NCBI RefSeq assembly: GCF_022605725.1
Contig: NC_065549.1
Coordinates: 32,813,690-32,877,689 of the forward strand
DNA length: 64,000 nt
Reading direction: 5' to 3'
Origin: Anthonomus grandis grandis
Taxonomy: Eukaryota > Arthropoda > Insecta > Coleoptera > Curculionidae
The notes under the pieces are model-generated. The model saw only the letters and a list, made by a program, of their open reading frames with translations, did not search any database and was not told where the DNA came from. Of this stretch, positions 54,618 to 64,000 are shown one piece after another. Positions within the stretch are counted from its first letter, which is position 1, and each line of letters starts with the position of its first letter. The position numbers were made by a program, and so were the translations under genes.

Positions 54618-57230
54618 GAGAAAGCTATGCCGGGACCTAACAGAGACACCAGCATATGCTAGACTCCACAAGGCAATATCCAAAGGGCCACGACAAACCC
54701 TAGACTCTTGTCTAAAACCCGATGGAGAATATACGACAACCGAGGAAGAAACGCTTGGCTTATTGCTGAACACGCACTTTCCGGAATCGAAAATTCTCCA
54801 CCAACCAGAACAAACCCAGGACCCAACTCCTATCATTCCGAACAGGGGCAAAAGGGAACACTGGGAACTAGCGAAAAAGGTAGTAACCTACGAGAAGGTT
54901 AAATGGGCGATAAATTCCTTCAAACCATTTAAATCTCCCGGAATGGATGGCATAATGCCAGTCATGTTACAGCGGGGTAGCGAACTGCTGCTACCTGCAC
55001 TATGTAAAATAATGCGGGCAAGTCTAGCCACGGCGCATATACCAGGGAGTTGGAGGGAAGCAAAAGTAGCATTTCTACCAAAGACGGGACGCGACTCCTA
55101 TGCGAAACCTAAATCCTTCCGACCAATCTGCCTTACATCATTTCTCCTAAAAACAGAGGAAAAGCTCATAGAAAGGCATATCAGGGACAATGTATTACGG
55201 GTCAACCCTCTACATCGACACCAGTATGCCTACCAAACAGGTAAATCTTGTGAATCAGCGATTCACGAGATAACCCAGAGGGTCGAACAATCTCTGAACA
55301 ACAAAGAGATCGCCCTAGGAGCTTTCTTAGATATTGAGGGAGCATTCGACAATACATCATATGACTCAATCAACCGTGCGATAGCAGCACGAGGAATACA
55401 TCCCATGATTGGCGGCTGGATAACCCAAATGCTAAATCATAGGAAAGTAGCAGCAAATCTCAACAGCACAACGGTTAAGGCCAAAGTGTGCAGGGGAACA
55501 CCGCAAGGGGGCGTACTGTAACCGCTGCTGTGGAACCTTGTATCGGACAGCTTGCTGATACGACTGGAGAGGCAGCTTATCCTTGCTATAGGATATGCTG
55601 ACGATATAGTCATCCTTACACGAGGGGGTAGTCAGGCTTATGTATTCGAAAAAATGCAAAGAGCCCTGACCTCTGTCGGGCACTGGTGTGAGGAAGAACA
55701 ACTAAGGGTAAATCCCACAAAAACTACTCTGGTTTCCTTTACCAAAAGAAGGAAACTAGAGCCCATTAGAAACATAAAATTTTATGGAGAAAATCTGCGA
55801 CTTGAAGACGAGGTCAAATATCTAGGTATAACCCTGGATAAAAAACTCAGCTTCAAGAAACATGTAATCCAGGCTACAAATAAAGCCACGAAAACTCTTA
55901 TGTACTGCAAGAGAATGTTCGGTAGATCATGGGGACTGTCACCAAAAATGGTACATTCGATGTACACGACAATGGTTAGACCCATCATTACATACGCAGC
56001 ACCTATATGGTGGCATGCGGCAGAAAAGAGGACTGTAATACAGATACTCAACAAAACACAACGAATAGCATGTCTGGGCATAACAGGAGCGATGTCAACA
56101 ACGCCGACTGTTATGCCCTAGAGAACCTGATAGGACTAAGCCCGCTACACTTAGTGGTACGGGCTGAAGCTATAACGGGGGCGAAAACACTGCTGTCAAA
56201 TGGCGCAACAATCCTATCGAAAGATGGGCACAATGCCCTATTTGACAAGATACAGGACCTTGGGCGCCTGGCCCTAAGAACAGACAGAACCAAGGTCACA
56301 TACCTAGACAAACCTTTTATCATCAAAGAAAAAAGGGGACCACTGGACGCAGAAGCGAACAGGCTCAGGCAAAGAGGTTACTCAGTATGGCACACGGCAA
56401 CCAAACGATCCAAGATCGGGGTAGCTGTGGGCATGGTGGAGGACGAACAACAGGGCAGACAACTTATGCTAAACCTGGGCCTCGAAACAACAAATTTACA
56501 GGCAAGCATAATAGGAACTCAAACCTGTGTCCAGCTGATGAGAGAAGGGCTGCCAAGAGGCAAAACCTTCGCAATTTTCACAGGAGACCAGGCTGCGACA
56601 CTTGCACTACAACAGTTCGAGACTAAGTCAAGGACTGTGCAAAGCTGCTGGGAGGATCTCAGGAACCTCGCCGAAGCGCAAAATAGGCCAGAGATAATTC
56701 TAGCAGAGAATATGGGCAACAATAAGGCTGCAAGAAGGGCTATCCAACTTGCAACCCAGGGAGCCAGCAACAGCCTGGTAGGCCCTGAACCAACATGTTA
56801 TGTCAGCGATAAGACCTGGAAGAGGGAAATCGGCAACTGGCTAACAAACCAGAACAAATTCTACTGGGAGCAGCTGCCAAAGATGGAACAATCCAAACAA
56901 CTTATAGGCAGCCCACCCTTCAAGAAGGGTGAGAACATACTGGGCCTCTCCAGACAACAACTGCGAAGGGTCGCAGGGCTACTTACAGGCCATGCACCCA
57001 GCAGGAAACACCTGCATACGCTAGGGAAATCAGTTACCTCGCTATGTAGGGGATGCAGCAATGAGGAGGACAAAACAACTCTTCACATACTGTGCTTCTG
57101 TGAAGCATTTAATCAAACCAGGGCAACATTCCTGGGGGAAGAGAAACCCGCACCAGAGGGTATAAGAAATCTACCACTGGGCACAATCCTGGACTTCCTT
57201 GAAGCTACAGAATTGAACCTGTGGGACTAA
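54618..57230 (+). pseudogene. LINE reverse transcriptase with degenerate RNase H
   Basis: RT: 'SFKPFKSPGMDGIMPVMLQ', 'WREAKVAFLPKTGRDSYAKPKSFRPICLTSFLLKTEEKLIE', 'LGAFLDIEGAFDNT' (motif A), 'KVCRGTPQGGVL' (motif B, then a TAA at 55519-55521), 'LAIGYADDIVILTRGG' (catalytic YADD at 55594-55605) and 'LEDEVKYLGITLDKKLSF'. A frame change at about 56112 leads into a 370-codon open stretch with the RNase H region and a C-terminal knuckle 'CRGCSNEEDKTTLHILCFC'. In RNase H the usual acids are gone: 'WHTATK' replaces YTDGSK, 'LQASII' replaces QAEI, 'FTGDQAA' replaces SDSQAA, 'GNNKAA' replaces GNExAD. The clade is R1/LOA-like; the exact clade is uncertain. The endonuclease is absent through 5' truncation. 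Confidence 0.87.
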
Positions 57231-57358
57231 ACATATGGGACACAATAGGACTGCTTCTTAGCAGACCGCAGTGTAGGGAGCCACAAGGCACCACCCAGCG
57301 GTGGAGTTTTACCAGTGTTCATAAAGAATTTCTCCACCGACCAAAAAAAAAAAAAAAA
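54618..57358 (+). mobile_element. RNase-H-type LINE insertion with poly(A) tail
   Basis: A 5'-truncated LINE ending in an 18-base A run (57343-57360). AAGGTT occurs at 54612-54617 and again at 57359-57364, the target duplication. It lies in the opposite orientation inside the LINE at 52.7-58.2 kb. Its base composition is clearly less AT-rich than its surroundings, which makes it stand out. It is related to the remnant at 0.44-2.5 kb. Confidence 0.88.
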
Positions 57359-58160
57359 AAGGTTACTTTGCTTTCTGTCGCATTGGTTTTTCTTGAAAAT
57401 ATAAATTCTGCATTGATTACACTATGATCTGATTTTCCAATAAGGTCATCAATATCAATATTGCAAACAAGAGATTTTTCGTTTGTTAGTAATAAGTCGA
57501 GGGTTGATGGTACCTGGTTATATCTGTATCTGGTTGGTTCGGTGATAAATTGAAATAGATTACTAGTTAATATTAAGTCACTAAATCAGGTTTCAGAGTT
57601 GCATGGTTCAAGAAATGACGTAAGTGGCCATTTTTAACTAGAAAAATTAAAGTCACCTAAAGTCGACTATTACTAAAATTTTACATGTCCTTGACAAGTT
57701 TTGTATTTTTTTAAAAAGCTTTTTGTTCTTTTCCAAACTGGATCATTTGCGGTGGGGGCGATAAGTAAGGGTTGGCTTCATTAGTTGAATTTTGTAGACA
57801 AACTCATTGTATTTAGCTGATAAACTGCCTAGGTTAGCATACAAGATTTTCCATTGGAAAAAAGATGTATTTGATCGTTTTTTGTATCAACAGACACAAT
57901 TTCTGGTACCCCTTTTATGTACTTTATGGTAAGGTTATCTTCACCACTAGTATTTTTAATTCTTCTCGTAATGCGGTTAAATAGTCAAGTTGATTCTTGG
58001 TTTTGTCATCTGATATTTTGATAGAGCGGGTAAAGTCATTATCCAGGAGTTTATTTTTGTGACGTAACAGTTTCTTTACCGTGCTAGCATCAGTAAAGGT
58101 AACTTTAATGTAGCGAGGGCAACCTCCGGGTTTTGATACTTGGCCCAATCTCAAAACGGA

Positions 58161-59842
58161 AATTGGAAAGAATATTTAGTGTTTTAATTTTGATGCGCGT
58201 AAGGCGCGAGTGATCATTCGCAGAGGCCTATATAGCTATGATACTAAATGCACAGAACACAAATATATAGAGAAGTGGTGGTTGCATACAAACTGATAGA
58301 AATTCTTCTGAGAAATTAGCTAGCATCCTCTCGCTTGGCAACGGAAACTCTTGTGACTAACTTGACAGTTTAACGTGCCTAATTGGATCAATCAAAATGG
58401 TAGAAAGGCGTGACCAAATTAAGGCGGGAAATGAAATTTCATTTAATCTGACAATCTAATCATTTTACCGTAATATCTAAAGCAAACGCCTAATCTAAAA
58501 AGGTTTAAAAGAATTTTGTTGAAAGCACTAAACTACCCTAAATTTAAACAGATTAGAAAAGGTTGTCAAAATTTTTGTGCTATTTTCTCTTAATATCCTT
58601 ATTTTATCAACACATAGTTTTAACAGATTAATTATCCTTAAATGTAATTCTAAAAATTTTAAAAATTCTATAGCAGAGTATTATCGATAGAAACAATACA
58701 TCCATTTACAAAACAAAGTAAACTCTTTTAAAATGAAAACAACTTTTTAGTATAAACATATCGCTTATATTTGTTGGTCTCTTATATTACTACTATATAA
58801 CATATCTTGGAAGTATAATATTAATAAAAACTTAATTCAAGGACAGATGTTTACATAAAATAAAAAGGAACTTAAAAAAACACAAGTTATAAGAAAAACA
58901 TTAATTCTGATCCATTCCCGGTGCTCAGGTCTCTTAGTCTCTATACCTATGTCTCGTCTCAGTGAACACCGGAAGTGGTATGATATAAGTATGAAATAAA
59001 AAAAAATAGGCAGTGCAAACCTTATAAATCAATTTACTAAATGATTCATGTAAAAAAAAGATAAAATAAATGTTTAAATAAATATATATTGTAGTGTAAA
59101 GCCAGCAATGTCAGCATTATTAAAATTTGTAGAGAACTGATAAGAAGAAATTCTATAGCTCAAAGTCTTAATAAAATTTACATTGCATATCGCTCTTAAT
59201 GTATTCCTTGTAATATGAACTAAAGGAGATTAAAAAAATCTTTTATTACTATGTTTCTCACAATCATTTAAAAATAAATTTTTCTGATGTGAGTCATTTA
59301 AGTTTTGCAGGAGTATTTAAAAATCTTTTGTACCTGCTATTCTACATAATTATTCACTTTACGATCTAGTTCAGATTACTAATCATGTTTTGTCTAAAAA
59401 AACTATTTCGCGTCGACGTTAAAAAGTCATCAGAGTTCCAAAATCATCATTATCGATATATATATGTAGCAAGCATTGATATAGTTTATGTTTGCTTCTA
59501 TTAAAGAACCATAATTATATTTTAAATATTTACCGCGAGATGGCGATGTGACGCACCGATTTTGTATACAATCAATTATTGTGTGTCACTTTTGGCTTTA
59601 TCACAGAATGCGTATGGAGTTTTATCTAGAAACATGTCACATTTTGTATTTCAATAGATTCTGTATAGATTCTGTTTAAATTATTATGTATTATATATAA
59701 GTTATATTTGACAATTTTAATAAATAAAATAGTATTCTCTTTTATGTTATAACTTAAAGAATTTAACGATATAGGTAATATTGTGTAGTACAGAGCATTG
59801 TTATATTTTGAGTTTAGCTGCTGTTGTTTGCCAGAGTAAGTA
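58161..59842. other. AT-rich spacer, no gene recognised
   Basis: The first 200 bp ('GCGCGTAAGGCGCGAG', 58195-58210) may be the 5' untranslated part of the minus-strand LINE. The rest has no motif, frame or repeat I can support. Confidence 0.4.
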
Positions 59843-59999
59843 CATGGTGTCTCATAATAAGCGTTATGGTCTGCATGCTTTATAACTTTTTTATTGATTT
59901 GATTGAAACATAAATCAAAATTGTATTTTTATTCTCGTTTTAGATCATCATGTAAAGAAATATTTGAAAATAGAACAGTAGACAGCAATTAACAAAAAT

Positions 60000-61130
60000 T
60001 GTTGAATTTTGTTTTTGAAATGCAAACTCAGTAATTCTGACGCAGCGTGTCAATTGTCGATATTTTATTGTGCGGATTAGACCCTTAGTGCCAATAATAA
60101 ATTGCCTGGTCGCAAATTTTTGGCAACAAGATTTAATTCCGCGTCACCTTTCACCCTGCCAACCCATGGTTGTTCTTTGTCCCTTCTTATCCTTGATAAC
60201 CTTAAAAACCCTTTTCCAGACCCTTTCCTTCCTTTCCTTTGCCAAGGGTAGCTGAACCTATTCGCGCTGGTAGCCAGGTCGGATGATCCCGGATGCATCG
60301 TGGGAAAGGCGACAACGTGAATTGAAAAATTTACTAATGTTAAAGTTATTGATTTATTATTCTGTTAAATTTCGGATATGATTCGAATGAGCTGACTAAT
60401 TGCACTAATCAAGAGCAGAAGCGAACAAAACAAAACAGAACCAGAGGGTTCAGTTAGGAACCACCCTGCAGTCCGCGTAAAATATTAGTACTGGCAAAAA
60501 TATTGAACATCTAAAGGAAAGTGTGGAAGGAAGTACCGAAATGTCAACCAGGAGACGTTCTGCACATTTTAAGCTATCGCGAAGGTCTATTCAGATAATT
60601 TTGGCTATATTGCATATGTTTCTCTACAAAATACAGCTAGTTCAAGAAAGAAAGCCGACTACCAGCAATGGCTTGATTATGTTATTGCATTACAGCAAAA
60701 ACAGGAGAAAAATCTAGAATGAATCCAAGAGCACTTCATCAGCGAGGGCTGCACCCACTTAAATGCAATGTTTGATGTTGCGTATCATCTGAAAACATCA
60801 TTGGACCATATTTCATCGTAAACTAAGCATATTGAACATTATTTTGAGACTAGTTGTAGTAAACCACCCTCAAATGTGGTTTCAATAAGATAGTGCCACG
60901 TCCCCATACTGCACCGGACACAATGGTTCTGTTATGGGAGATTTTAGACGAACACATTATCGCGTAGGAACAATTTTAATATTTTATATTTTAATTTAAA
61001 AATATATCAATAAGCCCTAGACCATCCCTGAACTAAAAAACAATATTCGCAATGAAATTTCTGCCATAACTGCGGAAACTTTGCGAAAAGTCGTGCAACA
61101 TGTGTGGAAAGAGCACGACTTTAAGTGAAC
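60000..61130 (+). pseudogene. MLE-2 copy 2 transposase, broken
   Basis: 'GSVRNHPAVRVKY' and 'EMSTRRRSAHFKLSRRSIQIIL', 'MFLYKIQLVQERKPTTSNGL' correspond to the helix-turn-helix and linker of mariner-like transposases. Later, 'KTSLDHISS' and a worn 'FQQDGATPHTAPDTMVLLWEILDEHI' equivalent (frame-shifted, 60885-60965) mark the second Asp region. The first catalytic Asp region is deleted exactly as in the 12.8-kb copy. A GC-richer segment (about 60070-60330) interrupts the N-terminal part. Confidence 0.75.
60070..60330. other. GC-richer insert in MLE-2 copy 2
   Basis: It has no counterpart in the copy at 12.8 kb and differs in composition from both sides. On the minus strand it holds a 73-codon frame (60077-60298) with 'SYPWQRKGRKGSGKGFLRLSR'. 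It could be a SINE or another small retroelement; I found no clear A/B box or tail. Confidence 0.4.
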
Positions 61131-61348
61131 TGGAGACACTTGCGAGTCGTATTTTTCACGTCTAAGACATTCTAATTCATATAATCTTATAAAAATATCT
61201 TATAATAATACATTCTTATTAAAATACATTCTTCAGCTAACATTCTCCAAGTCTATGCTCTATTCTATGAAAATGATTTAAAATTTGTAGTGAAAAATTA
61301 AAAAGTTATAAAGCAATTAAACCACAACGCTCATTATGCATCATCTTG

Positions 61349-62432
61349 TATTGTTTTTTAAATTATAATATTCCATTTTTCCGATGTTATTGTTTTTAAG
61401 AATCAGCGTAAAGCTTTAAAATTGAATAATGTTTTCTTTTTGTAATTTCTTCCATATTATAAAAAGAGAAACTAAGGAAAAGTTGGAAAAGAAGTGTTAT
61501 TTTTGTAAAAAAAATATACAACAAGAAAAGAAAAAAAAACAATAAAAATCAAAGTAGCTCTTTCTGCCCCACAAAGGACGGTATCTGTTTTCTCTAATAA
61601 ATCGAAGTTGAATTGCTACTTCACAGTGTTTAAATTAAAAACAGGCTCAATGGCATCCCGCTTTTTGCATACATGATAGGCAAAAGGAAGCTATTGAAAA
61701 TGGTTTATGCATGCTTCGTCTTTAATAAAAATAGCTGTGCACTTCTGATAATAAAGCTGGATTTCACTTTGTCTTTTTTCAGAAAATTGTTGTAATTAAC
61801 AGACAAATAGATTATTAGTTGTATTTTTGCATTTATATATTTATGCTTTGATAAAATATTGTCTATAACCCATAAGTAGTTAGAAATATGCTATCTATTG
61901 AATATATCATTGAATCGATAACAGATATTGTAACGGAATCCAGCGCTAATAAACTTAGGAACCAGTTACTTATTTTGTTGGGTATTACGTCACTGATATA
62001 GAAAAATCAATTTAAAAAATAGTATCTCATACGCGCAATTATTGGAAAGAAGAAGAAAACAGACTTATTCACGTATCTAGAAGTAATATTAACTTCAATC
62101 ATTTACGATACGTTTCGATAATTTAATTTAATCTAAGTACCAATAAATTTCAAATACAATGGATGAAGTGAATAAAAGATAATAAATGCTTTTACTTTCT
62201 AATTTTTAAGTAAATTCTTGACAGTGAATAATAAAAGTATTAGTCCTACTTTTCAAGCAAACACTTGCTATCTCGAGATATTACTCCTAAAGCAACTATT
62301 TTAAGTGTTTACTTACGGTCGGAGTGAATAACAGCAAATGAAAACTTAACTTCTTAAGTAAATACTTTTTATTTCGCAGGGTTGATTTGATGCTACCTTA
62401 CTATAAGATTTATAATTTAAGGTTTGTAAATT
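61349..62432. other. AT-rich flank of the Harbinger element
   Basis: No gene recognised. Between 62200 and 62370 the motif AAGTAAAT/ATTTACTT and variants (AAGTGTTTACTT, AAGTAAATACTTTT) occur four or more times, perhaps subterminal repeats of the Harbinger element that follows. Confidence 0.4.
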
Positions 62433-63458
62433 ATGGAAGCATTTATAAATATTCGTAAAATTAAACAATATCGTGATCGTAGAGATGTAATTCCAAATTG
62501 TGCAAAACGTCTTTTAAGGTTTGAAAATGAAAATATTGAGCTCATTACGAACTATTTCTTACCATATGGCAACAAAACTCGAGGAGGTGCACTTTCTTCA
62601 ACAGAATATATGGAGATATTTCTTCGGTATATTAGTGACCCTGGTTTTCAAAATGGTGTTGCAAATGATTTTGGTGTTGATAGAACAACTGTTTGTAAGA
62701 CTGTAGATTATGTTGCACAAAAAATTATGGAGAAGGCAGATCAATGGATAATGTTTCCAACAACTGAACGACAGTTAAATGAAACTAAGACAAGTTGGAT
62801 AGAAAAATACAGAATTCCCACCGTAATTGGCGCACTTGATTGTATCCATATAAAGATTAAAAAACCTGGCGGGCAGTTTGCCGATGAGTACGTAAATAGA
62901 AAAAATGTTGCTTCATTAAATGTTCAGATGACATGTGATGCAATGGAAAGGATTACAAGTATAGACGTGCAATAGCCTGGAAGTCTGCACGATAGTAGTA
63001 TTTCGAGACAAAGTTCTGTTCAACAAAAACTTTATATTATAGCAATATTTCAAGGAAATGTCTGTTTGCTGGGGGACAGCGGATATGGTATATCTTCATG
63101 GTTTTTAACACTATTTAGACAGTCACAGACTCAATTAGAACGGTAATACAATACATTACATTCAAAAGAACGAGTAGTAACACAACGGGTATTTATACAA
63201 ATAACACATCGCTTTCCAATACTCGCAAATAGGATTAGACTGGCAATAAAGAACGTGCCTAAAATAGTCATATGTTGTGCTGTACTTCATAATATTGCTA
63301 AGTATTTGCAGGATGAATGGGACTATGAAATAGAAAATAACAACGACGACGATCCTGATGACACAGAAATTGAGGAACAATGTATCCACATTAGACGTCT
63401 TGGTGAACAAAAACGCTTGGAAATAATGCAGATAATAAATCAGTTTAATTTAGTTTAA
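62433..63458 (+). pseudogene. PIF/Harbinger transposase (HARBI1-like), broken
   Basis: Starts at ATG 62433 (MEAFINIRKIKQYRDRRDVIPN). 180 codons are open up to a TAG at 62973. They include the helix-turn-helix part ('FGVDRTTVCKTVDYVAQKI') and 'PTVIGALDCIHIKIKKPGG' (first catalytic Asp). The stop falls where 'W' is expected (VQ*PGSLHDSSI). Then 'VCLLGDSGYGISSWFLTLF' (second Asp), one more stop, and 'SKERVVTQRVFIQITHRFPILANRIRLAIKNVPKIVICCAVLHNIAKYLQDEW'. In the latter the usual R-V-x-x-E-R-x-F-G shows Gln in place of the catalytic Glu. The C-terminus ends in an acidic tail at 63458. DDE_4 family. Confidence 0.88.
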
Positions 63459-63644
63459 TTTTAATAACAATTTTTTTAAAAATAATTTCAGGTATCAAAT
63501 AAAAATTCATTATGTACCTCTTAAATATATCTAGTTATTTTAATTAACACGTTATAATTTATATCTACTTAAATCAAATGTTTTGTAACATATATACATG
63601 AGAAATAAATTCGAATTACATAATACATAAATGTGTTATACATT

Positions 63645-64000
63645 TTACTTTAACAAAAGAAAATCTTGCAGCTTATATTCCTTATTAAAAGCATCGTCAC
63701 TGTTTTGGGTATTATTAGCTTTGTTTTCTTGCTCACGTAGGATTTTTAATTGAAGTTCCTCTTTTTCAAATTTAAATCTCGTTAGTTTAAGCTGCTCTAG
63801 TAGTACTAAGCGTTAGAGCTCGTGTGTTGATAAACTTACAGTTTCTTCTGTTTCGGCTGCTAACAATTTTTGTTTTTTAGTTTTGTGGTCACTGGATACA
63901 GAAGAAATATCTTTAGCATATTCTTTGCGTAAAAGGTGTATGGGAGGTAAAACACTTTTATTACCAGAATTTAGCCCAACTGTTACTCCTGCTGGTATTT
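63645..64000 (-). pseudogene. Harbinger partner protein, C-terminal part (incomplete)
   Basis: The minus-strand frame from the window edge reads 'IPAGVTVGLNSGNKSVLPPIHLLRKEY', 'KKQKLLAAETEE', then after a TAA (about 63814) 'RLVLLEQLKLTRFKFEKEELQLKILREQE', ending at TAA 63645-63647. The convergent position next to a Harbinger transposase and the C-terminal coiled coil fit the Myb/SANT-like DNA-binding partner that PIF/Harbinger elements encode. The DNA-binding part lies beyond the window. Confidence 0.6.

Larger units (their letters stand above)
52728..58160 (-). mobile_element. CR1/Jockey-like LINE interrupted by another LINE
   Basis: From upstream: an ORF1 fragment (57924-58154, 'RLGQVSKPGGCPRYIKVTFTD...TKNQLDYLTALREEL'); endonuclease C-terminus (57365-57660, 'KWPLTSFLEPCNSET', 'TEPTRYRYNQVPSTLDLLLTN', 'IGKSDHSVINAEF'); then the inserted plus-strand LINE; then linker ('PWINKNLFNMVKRRQHLWTKYK', about 54550-54614), RT and the (ATT)n tail. 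It is one element in pieces, with stops and at least one deletion. Confidence 0.82.
59843..61348 (+). mobile_element. MLE-2, copy 2
   Basis: The left end TA|CATGGTGTCTCATAATAAGCG and the right end CTCATTATGCATCATCTTG|TA match the ends of the copy at 12651-15897 (CATGGTGGCGTATAATGAGCG), with TA on both sides. Internal sequence 60630-60990 aligns with 12895-13330 ('CTAGTTCAAGAAAGAAAGCCG', 'TTTTGAGACTAGTTGTAGTA', 'CCATACTGCACCGGACACAATGG'). Confidence 0.82.

Noticed and set aside
60077..60298. tRNA gene or tRNA-derived SINE
   Set aside because: GGTTCAGCTACC resembles a B box, but spacing and A box do not fit and no cloverleaf can be drawn convincingly.

Overview
This is AT-rich animal nuclear DNA, almost certainly insect (a beetle is my guess, but I cannot prove the order). 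Every recognisable protein belongs to an insect-type transposable element, coding pieces carry GT/AG splice sites, and no operon, Shine-Dalgarno or CRISPR signal is visible. I found no rRNA gene, no convincing tRNA gene and no complete host protein-coding gene beyond small candidates. The window reads as a transposon graveyard of nested insertions.

Layout. 0.44-2.5 kb: decayed RNase-H-type LINE (-). 3.7-5.7 kb: mariner-like element (MLE) with long terminal inverted repeats (TIRs). 6.0-7.8 kb: two Tc1-like remnants. 7.9-8.2 kb: possible host exon (-). 10.6-12.6 kb: Jockey/CR1-like LINE (-). 12.65-15.9 kb: an MLE split by a piggyBac element with exact TTAA ends. 17.9-23.2 kb: LINE (+) with gag-like ORF1, endonuclease and RT, split by a foldback MITE that is itself split by a nearly intact MLE. 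23.2-26.3 kb: CR1/Jockey-like LINE (-) whose 617-codon frame is still open. 26.8-28.0 kb: RT fragment and a hAT remnant. 28.8-33.6 kb: MLE inside MLE, with LINE pieces inside the inner one. 34.4-34.6 kb: small tail-anchored ORF (-). 35.1-37.5 kb: Ginger-like integrase transposon with an intron holding two foldback elements. 37.5-44.3 kb: mosaic of LINE remnants, a Tc1 fragment and a Helitron.

44.4-48.5 kb holds the most interesting object. It is a 4.13-kb element with imperfect TIRs (CTGCCGTC...), a 4-bp AATA target duplication and hairpins of an ACCGTA motif at both ends. It carries a five-exon gene for a DUF7869-like protein (about 770 residues, two in-frame stops) with three tandemly duplicated phase-1 exons. 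Its insertion interrupts a LINE endonuclease, and removing it in silico restores the LINE reading frame. That makes the gene a strong candidate for the transposase of a little-described cut-and-paste DNA transposon.

52.7-58.2 kb: LINE (-) interrupted by a 2.7-kb LINE (+) with poly(A) tail, target duplication and an RNase H domain that has lost its catalytic acids. 59.8-61.3 kb: second copy of the 12.65-kb MLE family. 62.4-64.0 kb: PIF/Harbinger element with transposase (+) and the end of its partner protein (-), running off the window. Most copies are dead (stops, frameshifts); the DUF7869 element, the 21-kb MLE and the 24-kb LINE are the least damaged. All family names come from motif recognition, not database searches.
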